The notes below the pieces were generated by a model. That model had not been told where the DNA came from and searched no databases. It was given only the letters and a program-made list of their open reading frames with translations. Shown piece after piece: positions 1 through 7,642 of a stretch of DNA of 10,784 nt. The stretch comes from an uncultured Rhodospirillales bacterium (lineage in GTDB: Bacteria > Pseudomonadota > Alphaproteobacteria > ATCC43930 > CGMCC-115725): NCBI GenBank assembly GCA_903897565.1, contig CAIUCF010000239.1, positions 1-10,784 on the forward strand, in the 5' to 3' direction. Within the stretch, counting starts at the first letter, position 1. Each line of letters starts with the position of its first letter. Position numbers and translations under genes: made by a program.

Positions 1-1263
1 CGCGATCCGCGGCCGCGCCGGCTTCATCGCCGTCGACGGCGGATCGAAGACCGACACTCGCGTCAGCTTGCTGGTGACGAGCTGGTCGGCGATCTTGCCT
101 TCCTGGAGCCGCAAGGCGATCGCCTTGTAGGCATCGACGTCGAGGTCGGCTTGCCGCGACAAGGCATCGTAATCTGAGCGCACGGCTTCGAGCGCCCGCA
201 ACCGGGTATCGAGCTGGTCGAGATGGGCTTGTGCGGCCGCGATCGCCTCGTCCGCGGCGCTGGCATCGGCATGAGCCGACATGATGTTCGTCTGCAAGGT
301 CTGGTAGACGATGTTCGGTGGCCCGCGCCGTGCGATCGAGCTCTTCTCGGTGCCGAGCTGGGATTCCAAGATATTGATCTGGTACCGCAACTGGCGAGCG
401 AGGTCGCTGCCGGGCTGGTACTGCGCCAGACTGAGCTTGAGCGCGTTCAGCCGGGTATTGATGTCATCGACCTGACGATAGGTCTCGCCGTTCGAACCGG
501 CAGCCTCGGCCGGCACTGCCGACAAGGCCGATTTGAACTCCGCCTCGCGCCGCAGTGCCTGCGCCTTGGCCGACTGCGCGTCGCTGACCGCCGAGACGGC
601 AAGCTGGCGATTGGTCAGCAGGGAATTGACCTCGCCATCGAAGTCGGAAACGCCGTTCTCGGATTTGAACGCCTGGAGCGCCGCCTGCGAGGCGCTCGAG
701 CGGTCCTGCGCGCTCTTCAACTCGGTCGTCAGGAAGCTCGTCGGCGTCGGGGTATAGAGCGAGGACTCCTTCGCCTGATAGAGGTCGATCAGGCGATTCT
801 CCATCGCCGTCGCCAGTTCCGGCGACGCGTTCAGGAGCGAGATCTGGATCGCGTTGTCCTCTTGCCCGGCCTTGACCGTCAGGTCCTCGGACAGTTGCTT
901 CAGCGCCTTGTCCATCAGCGTGCCGGTCATCGGCGGCTTCATCCTCGGATAGACCTTATCGATCCCGAATTCCGTCAGGATTTTCTTGAGAAGCTCCTGG
1001 CTCTGGATGATTTCGATGTTGGTCAACAGGATTTCGCGGCGCTCGTCGGGCACCAGCTGCGATTGCTGATTGTTCTGCGTGAGCTGCGCGGGCGCCTCGT
1101 CGCCGAATCGGATGAGCAGCTCGGCCTTCGCCTCGTAGAGCGGCTGCGCGACGCACAGATATCCGATGGCAACGGCGTTGACCGCGACGAAGATGACGCA
1201 AACACGCCATTTTTGCCGAAACAGCACAAGCAGGATATCTCGTGGCTTGGTGCTAATGATCAT
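1..1263 (-). CDS. Wzz/GumC-type polysaccharide chain-length determinant (3' end outside window)
   Basis: The frame is open from an ATG at 1263 to the window edge, giving the first 421 residues. Residues about 16-40 form a hydrophobic membrane segment after a short cytoplasmic N-terminus with basic residues. This is followed by a Wzz-like stretch (AQPLYEAKAELLIRFG, residues 39-54). A long Gln/Ala/Leu-rich helical region (about 180-400) fits the periplasmic coiled coil of the GumC/ExoP family. The last visible part, DPPSTAMKPARPRIA, resembles the proline-rich motif that precedes the second membrane helix in this family, so that helix and any tyrosine-kinase domain would lie beyond the edge. Such proteins sit in the inner membrane and set polymer length with a Wza-type exporter. 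The Wza-like gene ends 73 bases upstream on the same strand, consistent with one operon. Only a weak GAG-type ribosome site precedes the ATG. The family is clear; whether it carries a fused kinase cannot be seen. Confidence 0.9.
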   Translation of the reverse strand, partial: MIISTKPRDILLVLFRQKWRVCVIFVAVNAVAIGYLCVAQPLYEAKAELLIRFGDEAPAQLTQNNQQSQLVPDERREILLTNIEIIQSQELLKKILTEFGIDKVYPRMKPPMTGTLMDKALKQLSEDLTVKAGQEDNAIQISLLNASPELATAMENRLIDLYQAKESSLYTPTPTSFLTTELKSAQDRSSASQAALQAFKSENGVSDFDGEVNSLLTNRQLAVSAVSDAQSAKAQALRREAEFKSALSAVPAEAAGSNGETYRQVDDINTRLNALKLSLAQYQPGSDLARQLRYQINILESQLGTEKSSIARRGPPNIVYQTLQTNIMSAHADASAADEAIAAAQAHLDQLDTRLRALEAVRSDYDALSRQADLDVDAYKAIALRLQEGKIADQLVTSKLTRVSVFDPPSTAMKPARPRIA

Positions 1264-1336
1264 GGCAGTCTCACGCCTCGATTCGGTTCCCGGCTCATCG
1301 TCCGAGCCAACATTGTATGACGACGCATCGGAATTA

Positions 1337-2065
1337 TTATTTACCCGCGATCGTGGTGACCGAGCCCACCTGATAGGCGAAGCCCCAGTTGACCGCGATG
1401 AACTGCTGCAGATACTGGTGGTACGCTTTGTAGACTTCACCGATCGCCGTCCGCGGCACGAAGACGATGTCGAACGGCGCGAGACGGACGTCATCCGTCG
1501 GCGTCAGACCATCCGTGAGCCCGCCGTAATCGGCGGCGAAGATGGCAGGCTTGTCGCCGACACCGCGACGGATGATCACGACCTTGCCGGTCTTGCCGTC
1601 TTCCTTGATGCCGCCGGCACGGGCGATTGCCTGGAGCAGCGTCAAATTCGGTCCTGTCGTGATCAGTTCACCGGGAGCCCCGACTTCACCGGCGACATAG
1701 ACCCGCGTCGGAGCCGGGCTCTGCAGCACCAGGGCCAATTTGACGTTATGCAGTTCCTTGGCGTAAGCGCGGCTCAGATCGGCTGATACCTCGTCGACCG
1801 AGCGCCCGAACGCCGGAATATTGCTTGCCAGGGTGGTCGAAATCCGGCCGTCCGGGCCGACGGTGACCGCCTCGTTGAGCTCCGGATTGAGCGGGAGCCG
1901 CAATTCGAGCTGGTCGCCGATCTTCAAGCGGTAGATCGGCAGACTGAACATCGTCTCCGGCGTCGGGTTGATCGGCGCCATCGGCAGTTCGTTGACCGAG
2001 GTGCAGGCGCCGAGACCGACGAGGGCAAGGGCGAGCCAGAGCGTGGTATGCAGCTTTCGTCTCAT
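1337..2065 (-). CDS. Wza-like polysaccharide export outer-membrane lipoprotein
   Basis: The predicted protein has 242 residues. It starts with a lipoprotein signal (MRRKLHTTLWLALALVGLGAC) whose lipobox LGAC ends at Cys21, so it should be lipidated and sorted to the outer membrane. Residues about 45-118 match the Poly_export domain (YRLKIGDQLELRL, then VTVGPDGRIS). Residues about 120-168 match an SLBB domain (RVYVAGEVGAPGEL, LLQAIARAGG). It is shorter than E. coli Wza (about 380 residues), with one recognisable SLBB repeat, as in many GumB/ExoF-type exporters. The frame stays open upstream to 2203, but ATG 2065 is chosen because it has a GAGG ribosome site at good spacing and puts the lipoprotein signal at the true N-terminus. 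The GumC-like gene follows on the same strand, so the pair likely forms the envelope-spanning export channel for an exopolysaccharide or capsule. The polymer cannot be told from these two genes. Confidence 0.93.
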   Translation of the reverse strand: MRRKLHTTLWLALALVGLGACTSVNELPMAPINPTPETMFSLPIYRLKIGDQLELRLPLNPELNEAVTVGPDGRISTTLASNIPAFGRSVDEVSADLSRAYAKELHNVKLALVLQSPAPTRVYVAGEVGAPGELITTGPNLTLLQAIARAGGIKEDGKTGKVVIIRRGVGDKPAIFAADYGGLTDGLTPTDDVRLAPFDIVFVPRTAIGEVYKAYHQYLQQFIAVNWGFAYQVGSVTTIAGK

Positions 2066-2669
2066 TTCGACCCTCGACGCGGAATTTGAGCGCTCTTGAC
2101 GGACACTGGGAGGACTTTCAAGGGAAGGGTGCAATGGCAAGCGGGACCCGGACCATGCCCAAGGGGAACACGGCGGCACTGTAGCCACCGCTGAGCCGGC
2201 CACGACCCCGGAATGGGCAAATCGCCCAATGAAAATTCGGTCTCATCATAGAGAAAATCCGAGTGTACGATTCATGCCGGACTTATTCTGTTACCTTTCC
2301 CGCAGCATAGTCGCAACGAGGCCCCGACTGCACAACGGATGTTGAGTGACCATATCGAGCAATTGACATTTCGGTGACACCAACTTCTCGCGTCTCACAC
2401 TAAAATAAGCTTAAAACTGAGCCAAACTAATCAATTAAGCAAGTATACCTTTTCTTCGTCTGGCCTATACCAGAATGCGACTCACGTCAATGATCGCTGC
2501 TTTCATCGCTACCTTGGTACGAAAAACCTATCCGCGCCCAATTCAACCCACGGGCAATTGACGAAAAGGCCACCAGCACCCCGCGACCATTACCGACCGC
2601 TCGATTATGACAAATCCATACAGTATTATAAGAATATGATATATAAAGAGGGTCGGGAGGGCATAAACA
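2066..2669. promoter_or_regulatory. Divergent intergenic region between export genes and XRE regulator
   Basis: This 604-base gap has no convincing gene. Base composition falls clearly in two stretches, 2395-2460 and 2600-2650, against the GC-rich surroundings. Seen in it: two copies of CAATTGAC (2360-2367 and 2555-2562), palindromes TAAGCTTA (2406-2413) and GTATAC (2443-2448), and a 5-bp hairpin TGGGC/GCCCA (2214-2228) that could lie in the leader of the export transcript. On the minus strand, TTGACG (2490-2485) and TATAGG (2469-2464) with a 15-base spacer are a weak promoter candidate for the export genes. TTGACA at 2363-2368 has no acceptable -10 partner. It is inferred, not shown, that the region holds operators for the neighbouring XRE protein. 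Confidence 0.5.
2607..2661 (+). promoter_or_regulatory. Candidate promoter and ribosome site for the XRE gene
   Basis: An AT-rich stretch runs up to the XRE gene. ATGACA (2607-2612) is followed after 17 bases by AAGAAT (2630-2635), and the overlapping TATGAT (2635-2640) is a better -10 but is badly spaced. The ribosome site GGGAGGG (2655-2661), eight bases before the ATG, is strong and fixes the start at 2670. The promoter assignment is weak; the ribosome site is clear. Confidence 0.35.
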
Positions 2670-3134
2670 ATGGCAAAAAAAACCCACACCGCCATGCTAG
2701 GATCAAGCGACCAGCGCGGTAAATTAAGCGTCGCCCAGCTTCACGCCGCCGACAAGGTCGTCGGGAGTCAGATCAGGTTTCGGCGGATTTCCCTCGGCTT
2801 ATCCCAGCAGGCCGTCAGTGAGATCATGGGCCTCACGTTCCAGCAACTGCAGAAATACGAGCACGGCACGAACCGTGTCAGCGCGTCTCGTCTGTACCAA
2901 CTCGCGCGGATTCTTCACGTGCCGGTTACATTCTTCTTCGAACCCATCGACGCGGAACTCGGCATCGCGGGCCGCCATCCCGAGGGCAACGACCAGGATC
3001 TTCCCGTAGGCGTCATGAACAAGAAGAAGACGATCGACCTCGTGCGGGCGTTTTACGCCATCAAGAGCAGCAACGAGCGCGAAGCCGCGTTCAAGCTGAT
3101 TGCGACGCTCGGCGCGGGAGCCAGCGAAGGCTAG
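2670..3134 (+). CDS. XRE/Cro-type helix-turn-helix transcriptional regulator
   Basis: The protein has 154 residues. Residues about 32-86 form an HTH_3 (Cro/CI) domain. It begins GSQIRFRRISLGLSQQAVSE and continues with MGLTFQQLQKYEHGTNRVSA, the recognition-helix region, then RLYQLARILHVPVTFFFEP. The remaining C-terminal part (about 95-154) is short and charged, with no sensor domain I recognise. It probably ends in a helix (TIDLVRAFYAIKSSNEREAAFKLIATL). This architecture is very common in alphaproteobacteria. A strong ribosome site precedes the ATG. The gene is divergent from the export lipoprotein gene across a 604-base gap, a layout that often means the regulator controls itself and its neighbour. 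That is an inference; no operator was identified. It is not a toxin-antitoxin pair, because no partner gene lies next to it. Confidence 0.93.
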   Translation: MAKKTHTAMLGSSDQRGKLSVAQLHAADKVVGSQIRFRRISLGLSQQAVSEIMGLTFQQLQKYEHGTNRVSASRLYQLARILHVPVTFFFEPIDAELGIAGRHPEGNDQDLPVGVMNKKKTIDLVRAFYAIKSSNEREAAFKLIATLGAGASEG

Positions 3135-3170
3135 CCCGGGCTCGAACGCCGACGGTAGGGCAACGGCCCT
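3133..3170. terminator. Possible bidirectional hairpins between convergent genes
   Basis: The XRE and SDR genes converge with only 35 bases between their stop codons. The gap holds a perfect 10-base palindrome AGCCCGGGCT (3133-3142) and a 5-bp stem AGGGC/GCCCT with loop AACG (3157-3170). Neither is followed by a T-run on either strand, so factor-independent termination is doubtful. They may simply be GC-rich folds. Confidence 0.25.
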
Positions 3171-3898
3171 CAGCTTCGGCCATAGACCGGCACGACGCAG
3201 CCGCGGACGGTCTTGTTGGCCGGAGACACCAGCGTGCGGATCACCCCCGCGACGTCGCGGACACGGATCCACCGGGTAAAATCGGCATCCGGCATTGCCG
3301 CCCGGTTGGCCGGCGTATCCAGGGTCGACGGTGCGACCGCGTTCACCCAGATGCCCTCGGGCGCCAATTCCTCACCCAGGCTTTCAGTCATCGCCGCAAC
3401 CGCCGCCTTGGCGACGGTATAGGCGACCGCACCCGCGCCGAGCCGCGGCTCCAGCGCCTGGCGCGCCGAGATATTGACGATCCTGCCGCCGACCAGATCG
3501 CTGCCCGGCGTCACCGGGCGGGTCCTGAACGACCGTACGGCCTCGCGGGCACAGAGAAACGAGGTGAGCGTGTTCATCCGGAACTGATGTTCGAAATCGG
3601 CCGCTGAAACATCCACCAGGGGCGCCATGGCGAAGCCGCCGGCGATCTGGATCGACGCCCAGAGCGGCGGCAGCTCGGCGTAGAACGCTTTCACCGCATC
3701 CTCGTTCGTGAGATCGACATCGCGCGCGATCCGGACGCGGGGATGGCCGGTAAACGGGAAGCCGTTCAGCTCCGCAGCGATGAGATTGGGGATATGACAG
3801 ACTGCGCCGCCCTGGACCAGGGTCTCGACCACGGCCCGGCCCAAGGCCCCGGTGCCACCGGAGACCACGATATGAGCGCCATGAAATTCCTTGCTCAC
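3170..3898 (-). CDS. SDR-family NAD(P)-dependent oxidoreductase
   Basis: The protein has 242 residues, the usual length for a classical short-chain dehydrogenase. The Rossmann dinucleotide motif GGTGALG is at residues 14-20, and IAGGF (85-89) takes the place of the usual NNAG. The catalytic set is complete: Asn109, Ser144, Tyr160 and Lys164 (YTVAK). The C-terminal segment TLDTPANRAAMPDADFTRW (192-210) resembles the matching part of dihydropteridine reductases. That fits a pteridine or related cyclic substrate, but the substrate is not proven. The GTG at 3898 is chosen because a GGGGG ribosome site lies seven bases upstream and because the Rossmann fold starts directly after it. The frame is open further upstream without family-like sequence. 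It lies 94 bases downstream of the aminopeptidase gene on the same strand, so the two may be co-transcribed. The protein is probably cytoplasmic, as no signal peptide is seen. Confidence 0.92.
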   Translation of the reverse strand: MSKEFHGAHIVVSGGTGALGRAVVETLVQGGAVCHIPNLIAAELNGFPFTGHPRVRIARDVDLTNEDAVKAFYAELPPLWASIQIAGGFAMAPLVDVSAADFEHQFRMNTLTSFLCAREAVRSFRTRPVTPGSDLVGGRIVNISARQALEPRLGAGAVAYTVAKAAVAAMTESLGEELAPEGIWVNAVAPSTLDTPANRAAMPDADFTRWIRVRDVAGVIRTLVSPANKTVRGCVVPVYGRS

Positions 3899-3992
3899 CT
3901 CAAAGCCCCCTGTATTAGACGCGCTGCAGTGCACCCTTTGTAACCCTTGGCCCCCGGCCCGGCAATGACCACGTCCGTGCCGATTGGTCGCG

Positions 3993-6029
3993 CTAGATCG
4001 CGGCCGTCGCCTGCTCCAGCCAGCGCGCGGCGCGGCCATCGTCGCCGAGCAGCGGCGCCACCGCGGTCCGCACGCGTTCGTGATAATCGTTGAGCCAGGC
4101 AATCTCTGTCGCGGTCAACAATTCGCGCGCGAGTGGGGTGGTATCGATTGGGCATAGTGTGAGGGTTTCGAAGGCGAGCATCGATCGCTCTCCGCCGGCC
4201 GGCGCCGCCGGGACGACGGCCACCAAGTTTTCGATGCGGATGCCGAAGCCGTTGGGCTTGTAATAGCCGGGCTCGTTGGAGACGACCATGCCCGGCAGGA
4301 GGGCCTGGCCATCCTTGCTCTGATAGTGGATGCGCTGCGGGCCCTCGTGGACGCCGAGATAGTGACCGACGCCGTGGCCGGTGCCGTGATCATAGGTGAT
4401 CCCGGCTTGCCACAGCGCCGAGCGCGCCAGCACGTCGAGCGCAGCGCCGCCGGTGCCGACAGGGAACACCGCCGAGGCCAGCGCGATATGGCCCTTAAGG
4501 ACGCGTGTATAGCGATCCTTCATCTCGGCTGTCGGCTCGCCGAGCGCGATGGTACGGGTGATGTCCGTGGTGCCGTCGAGATACTGTGCGCCGGAATCCA
4601 GGAGATAGAGCGACCCGGATGCGAGGGCGCGCTCGGTCTCGGGGGATGCACGATAATGGATGATCGCGCCATTGGGGCCCGCCCCGGAGATGGTATCGAA
4701 ACTCAGGCCGCGAAACCCCTCGCCCTCCGACCGAAAGGCTTCGAGCCGGTCCGAAACCTCGATCTCGTGGAGAACTCGCGTCGGCAGGGTTTCGGCGAGC
4801 CAGGCGAGAAAGCGCACCATTGCGGCGCCGTCGCGGCGATGGGCGGCACGGATCCCCTCGAGTTCGACCGCGTTCTTGCACGCCTTCGGCAGGCGAACGG
4901 GGTCAGGCGCGAGATCGAGGGTCACCCCCGCCTGACCAAGACGCTGGACGATCCACGCCGCCGCGCTCGCCGGATCGACGAGCACCTGCCGCCCGGCAAG
5001 CGCCTCGAGCCCGGCCGCGAATTCAGCGGGCGCGCGGATCGTGACTTCGGCGCCGAGATGCCCGGCCACCTCAGGCAGCAGTTTGCGGTAATCGATGAAC
5101 AGCTCGACCCGGGCATCATCGTGCAGGATGGCGAAGGACAGCGGCAACGGGGTGTGAGGGACATCGCTGCCGCGGATATTGAGCAGCCAAGCGATGCTGT
5201 CGGGGGCGCTCAGCACTGCGGCGCGGCAGCCCTGCTTGGTCAGGATCGCGGCGGTCTGCCGACGCTTCTCGGCCGATTCCTGGCCGGCACGATCGACGCC
5301 GAAGGCCATAACCGGCCCGATCGGGGCCGCCGGACGATCCTGCCAGGCGCCGTCGACCGGATTGCCGACGACGGCGACGAGCGCGGCACCGGCGGTTTCC
5401 GCCACCTTGTGGTAGCGCGTCACCTGATCGGGCGTGAGCAGCCAGGGATCATAGCCGAGCCGCTGGCCGGCTTTGAGGATTTCGCCGAGCCAGGCCTCGG
5501 GGGGTGCCTCGATGCTGTGGCGCAGGACATAGGCCGCGGTATCGACCTGCGCCGCGGCCTGCAGCGTGTAGCGCCCGTCGGTAAACAGCGCCGCTTGGTC
5601 GGCCATGACGATGGCGAGCCCCGCCGATCCGGTAAACCCGGTGAGCCAGGCCAGCCGCTCGTTACAGGCCGGGACGTATTCGTTCTGGTACTCGTCTGCC
5701 CGAGGGACGATGAAGCCGTCGATGCCGCGTTCCGCCATCAGGCCCCGCACCGCCGCCAGTCGCAGCGCCCGGTCTGGCGGCCCGGCAGGTGCCTCCGCCG
5801 CCAGCGCCTGCTTCAGGGCGACGAGCTGCGCCTCCTGGGCCGGCGACGGCGTCGCGGCGATCAGACGCAGCCAGGAGCGATCCCCGCGCGGGAGCGCCGC
5901 GGCATTGATCCCCCGCAGCAGCGCCGCCACGCCGGCACAATCATACGGAGAACCCGCTACCTGGAGCAGGCGGTCGAGGACGGCGTCACCCTGATAGACG
6001 CTGCGGCAGGCTGAGTTCTCGGTCATCAT
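3993..6029 (-). CDS. Long-form Xaa-Pro aminopeptidase (aminopeptidase P, M24B)
   Basis: The protein of 678 residues removes N-terminal residues that precede proline. Residues about 90-225 are the first creatinase-type domain (GFIVPRADEYQNEYVP, AWLTGFTGSAG). Residues about 255-380 are the second (SIAWLLNIRGSDVPHTP). Residues about 388-608 are the pita-bread catalytic domain, and the rest is the usual C-terminal cap (FETLTLCPID). The dinuclear metal ligands are all present: Asp478, Asp489, His552, Glu586 and Glu600, with His458 and His561 as expected catalytic histidines. Spacing matches the three-domain eukaryotic-type enzyme rather than short E. coli PepP. Residues 1-89 form an extra N-terminal segment. 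Two adjacent ATGs (6029, 6026) follow a GAG ribosome site. The frame is open back to 6230, but that part looks non-coding. The enzyme is probably cytoplasmic. The SDR gene follows on the same strand. Confidence 0.95.
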   Translation of the reverse strand: MMTENSACRSVYQGDAVLDRLLQVAGSPYDCAGVAALLRGINAAALPRGDRSWLRLIAATPSPAQEAQLVALKQALAAEAPAGPPDRALRLAAVRGLMAERGIDGFIVPRADEYQNEYVPACNERLAWLTGFTGSAGLAIVMADQAALFTDGRYTLQAAAQVDTAAYVLRHSIEAPPEAWLGEILKAGQRLGYDPWLLTPDQVTRYHKVAETAGAALVAVVGNPVDGAWQDRPAAPIGPVMAFGVDRAGQESAEKRRQTAAILTKQGCRAAVLSAPDSIAWLLNIRGSDVPHTPLPLSFAILHDDARVELFIDYRKLLPEVAGHLGAEVTIRAPAEFAAGLEALAGRQVLVDPASAAAWIVQRLGQAGVTLDLAPDPVRLPKACKNAVELEGIRAAHRRDGAAMVRFLAWLAETLPTRVLHEIEVSDRLEAFRSEGEGFRGLSFDTISGAGPNGAIIHYRASPETERALASGSLYLLDSGAQYLDGTTDITRTIALGEPTAEMKDRYTRVLKGHIALASAVFPVGTGGAALDVLARSALWQAGITYDHGTGHGVGHYLGVHEGPQRIHYQSKDGQALLPGMVVSNEPGYYKPNGFGIRIENLVAVVPAAPAGGERSMLAFETLTLCPIDTTPLARELLTATEIAWLNDYHERVRTAVAPLLGDDGRAARWLEQATAAI

Positions 6030-6313
6030 GCTCACTCGATTCGGATCCATCGTTGATAAGTGTTCGAGTACGGCCGAGAACTCAAGAGGCGCGATCGGCC
6101 GTCGGCATCGGGAATTCGCCGCCCGCGCCGACACACTGGGGCAGAAACGCAACATCTCGCGGAAATGGCGCACCCGATCCGGTGGAGGGCCGGTGGGCGA
6201 TTGATCTTGTCCAGCCACCTCCTTAATCAAGGACGCGAGACAACGCTACGGCGATCCGGTACGGCGGGTTATCGGGTGACACTGGTCGAACACCCTGGAA
6301 GAAATCGAGCCCC
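6030..6313. promoter_or_regulatory. Divergent spacer between aminopeptidase and L,D-transpeptidase genes
   Basis: These 284 bases separate two divergent genes and must hold both promoters, but I find no convincing -35/-10 pair. TTGATC (6201-6206) with TAATCA (6224-6229) is the nearest match on the plus strand and is poor. The most striking element is CACCTCCTTA (6216-6225), a perfect copy of the anti-Shine-Dalgarno decamer on the plus strand and hence a perfect Shine-Dalgarno decamer on the minus strand, with no start codon at the right distance. A small CCTT/AAGG hairpin (6221-6232) overlaps it. Confidence 0.4.
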
Positions 6314-7642
6314 ATGAAGTCGCGTGCATCCCTGCTCCCCATTCTGGCCATGCTGTGGGCCGCGATCCCGCTCGCCGCCACGGCGGCGACCGATCCGCTC
6401 GCGCCGGTGACGATGCCGACGATCGGCCAACCGGTCGCGCCCGCCGCGGGATCGACGGTCACCCCGCCGGTGATCCCTGCCGCCGCGCCGCCCCCTGCCG
6501 CGCCCGCCGTCACATCCTCGATCGCCGAGTCGATCGCCGGTAAGCCGCTCAACGACCGACAGATCCTTCAGCGCACCCTGGCGCAGCTCCAACTCGCCCC
6601 CAAGGCCGGCCTGTTTCGCCTCAACGACGCCAAGTCGATCAAGCCGGGCGAGCGCAGCGGCCAGATCCCGACGCTGCGCGCCGCCATGATCGCGTTCGGC
6701 TATCTGCCGGCCGATTCGAAGCAGCCGCCCGCCGGCGCCGATGACGCGACCTGGTATCAGGAGCCGTTGGTCGGCGCGGTAAAGCGCTTCCAACTCGAGG
6801 TCGGGCTCCAGGATGACGGCGTGATCGGCAACGCCACGCGGCGTGCGTTACGGGCGATGGACGGCGATCGCATCCTGATGATCGAGCAGAGCTTGGGGCA
6901 GCCGGAGCCGCGGCACGGCAAGCGCTTCATCGAGATCAACGTCGCCGCCGGCCTCGCCTATGCCTTCCAGGACGGCAAGCCGATTCTGGTGAGCCGCGTC
7001 ATCGTCGGCAAGCCGACCAACCAGACCCCGCTGTTCTCAGCGCGCATCCAGTCGGTGACCTTGAACCCGATCTGGGTAGCGCCGGAGAGCATCGTCGAGA
7101 AGGAATTCGGCGGTAACGCCCATGTGGCAAAGCCGGGCCCGGATAACCCGCTCGGCAAGATCCGCATCGACATGCCGAACCGTTACGAGATCTTTCTCCA
7201 CAGCACCAACCAGCCGCGCTTCTTCAGCCACAATATCCGCCCGTTCAGCCACGGCTGCATCCGCGTCGAGCAGATTCAGGCGCTCGCCCGCTGGCTCGTC
7301 GGCGACGCCGCCTGGCAGGCGGCGGGCGCCGATGCGGCGCTGACGGGCCTCAAGACCTTGCGGATTCCTCTGGTCGAGACGGTACCCATCTACCTGCAGT
7401 ATCGCACCGCCACGGTGTCCTCGACGGGACAGGTGATCTACCACGCGGACCCCTATCAGCTTGCCGCTCCGCCGCCGTCCCCGCAGCCGGCGGGACCGAT
7501 CGCACCCGGAATCCAGGCGCCGGGATTGCCGAGCGCGCCCGGCGCGAGTCGGCCAATTCTCGCGGTGAAACCCCCTGGAAACTCGCCGCCCGCAGCCGGG
7601 CAGACCGCCGCAGCGGATCTCGCTGGGCCTTCACATCATTAA
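6314..7642 (+). CDS. YcbB/LdtD-type L,D-transpeptidase with peptidoglycan-binding domain
   Basis: The protein has 442 residues. Residues 1 to about 25 are a Sec signal peptide (MKSRASLLPILAMLWAAIPLA). A Pro/Ala-rich linker follows (about 29-67), then a small helical region and a PG_binding_1-type segment (about 148-181, AVKRFQLEVGLQDDGVIG). The YkuD catalytic domain spans about 203-365. Its signature HSTNQPRFFSHNIRPFSHGC includes His296 and the catalytic Cys315 (SHGCIRV). VPIYLQYRTA (357-366) is the family's typical last strand, and a second Pro/Ala-rich tail ends the protein. These enzymes work in the periplasm and form meso-diaminopimelate 3-3 cross-links, or attach proteins to peptidoglycan. 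It is shorter than E. coli LdtD (about 615 residues). The next gene encodes a YcbK-type hydrolase, the same neighbour as in E. coli. The ATG at 6314 has only a weak purine-rich ribosome site but gives a complete signal peptide. Confidence 0.95.
   Translation: MKSRASLLPILAMLWAAIPLAATAATDPLAPVTMPTIGQPVAPAAGSTVTPPVIPAAAPPPAAPAVTSSIAESIAGKPLNDRQILQRTLAQLQLAPKAGLFRLNDAKSIKPGERSGQIPTLRAAMIAFGYLPADSKQPPAGADDATWYQEPLVGAVKRFQLEVGLQDDGVIGNATRRALRAMDGDRILMIEQSLGQPEPRHGKRFIEINVAAGLAYAFQDGKPILVSRVIVGKPTNQTPLFSARIQSVTLNPIWVAPESIVEKEFGGNAHVAKPGPDNPLGKIRIDMPNRYEIFLHSTNQPRFFSHNIRPFSHGCIRVEQIQALARWLVGDAAWQAAGADAALTGLKTLRIPLVETVPIYLQYRTATVSSTGQVIYHADPYQLAAPPPSPQPAGPIAPGIQAPGLPSAPGASRPILAVKPPGNSPPAAGQTAAADLAGPSHH

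Noticed and set aside
223..1320. Plus-strand open frame of 365 codons
   Set aside because: It lies antisense to the GumC-like gene, is rich in Arg/Leu/Asp typical of the complement of GC-rich coding DNA, and shows no domain; the minus-strand frame has clear family motifs.
2066..2203. 46-codon upstream extension of the Wza-like protein
   Set aside because: It would bury the lipoprotein signal peptide inside the protein; ATG 2065 has its own GAGG ribosome site.
2487..2687. Minus-strand 66-codon frame in the export/XRE gap
   Set aside because: It runs from the start of the XRE gene through its promoter region, has no ribosome site I trust and no family-like sequence.
3899..3992. 94-base gap between aminopeptidase and SDR genes as a possible small gene or RNA
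   Set aside because: An overlapping minus frame runs through it, but there is no tRNA-like fold, ribosome site with start, or recognisable product.
4326..6014. Plus-strand open frame of 562 codons
   Set aside because: It is antisense to the aminopeptidase P gene, whose metal-binding residues and spacing are all intact. The antisense product is Arg/Gly/Asp-rich without recognisable fold.
6030..6230. In-frame upstream extension of the aminopeptidase P (67 codons, from TTG 6230)
   Set aside because: The translated part is Pro/Arg/Ser-rich without helical pattern, and the perfect ribosome-site decamer at 6225-6216 is inside the frame rather than before the start. The double ATG at 6029/6026 is better placed.
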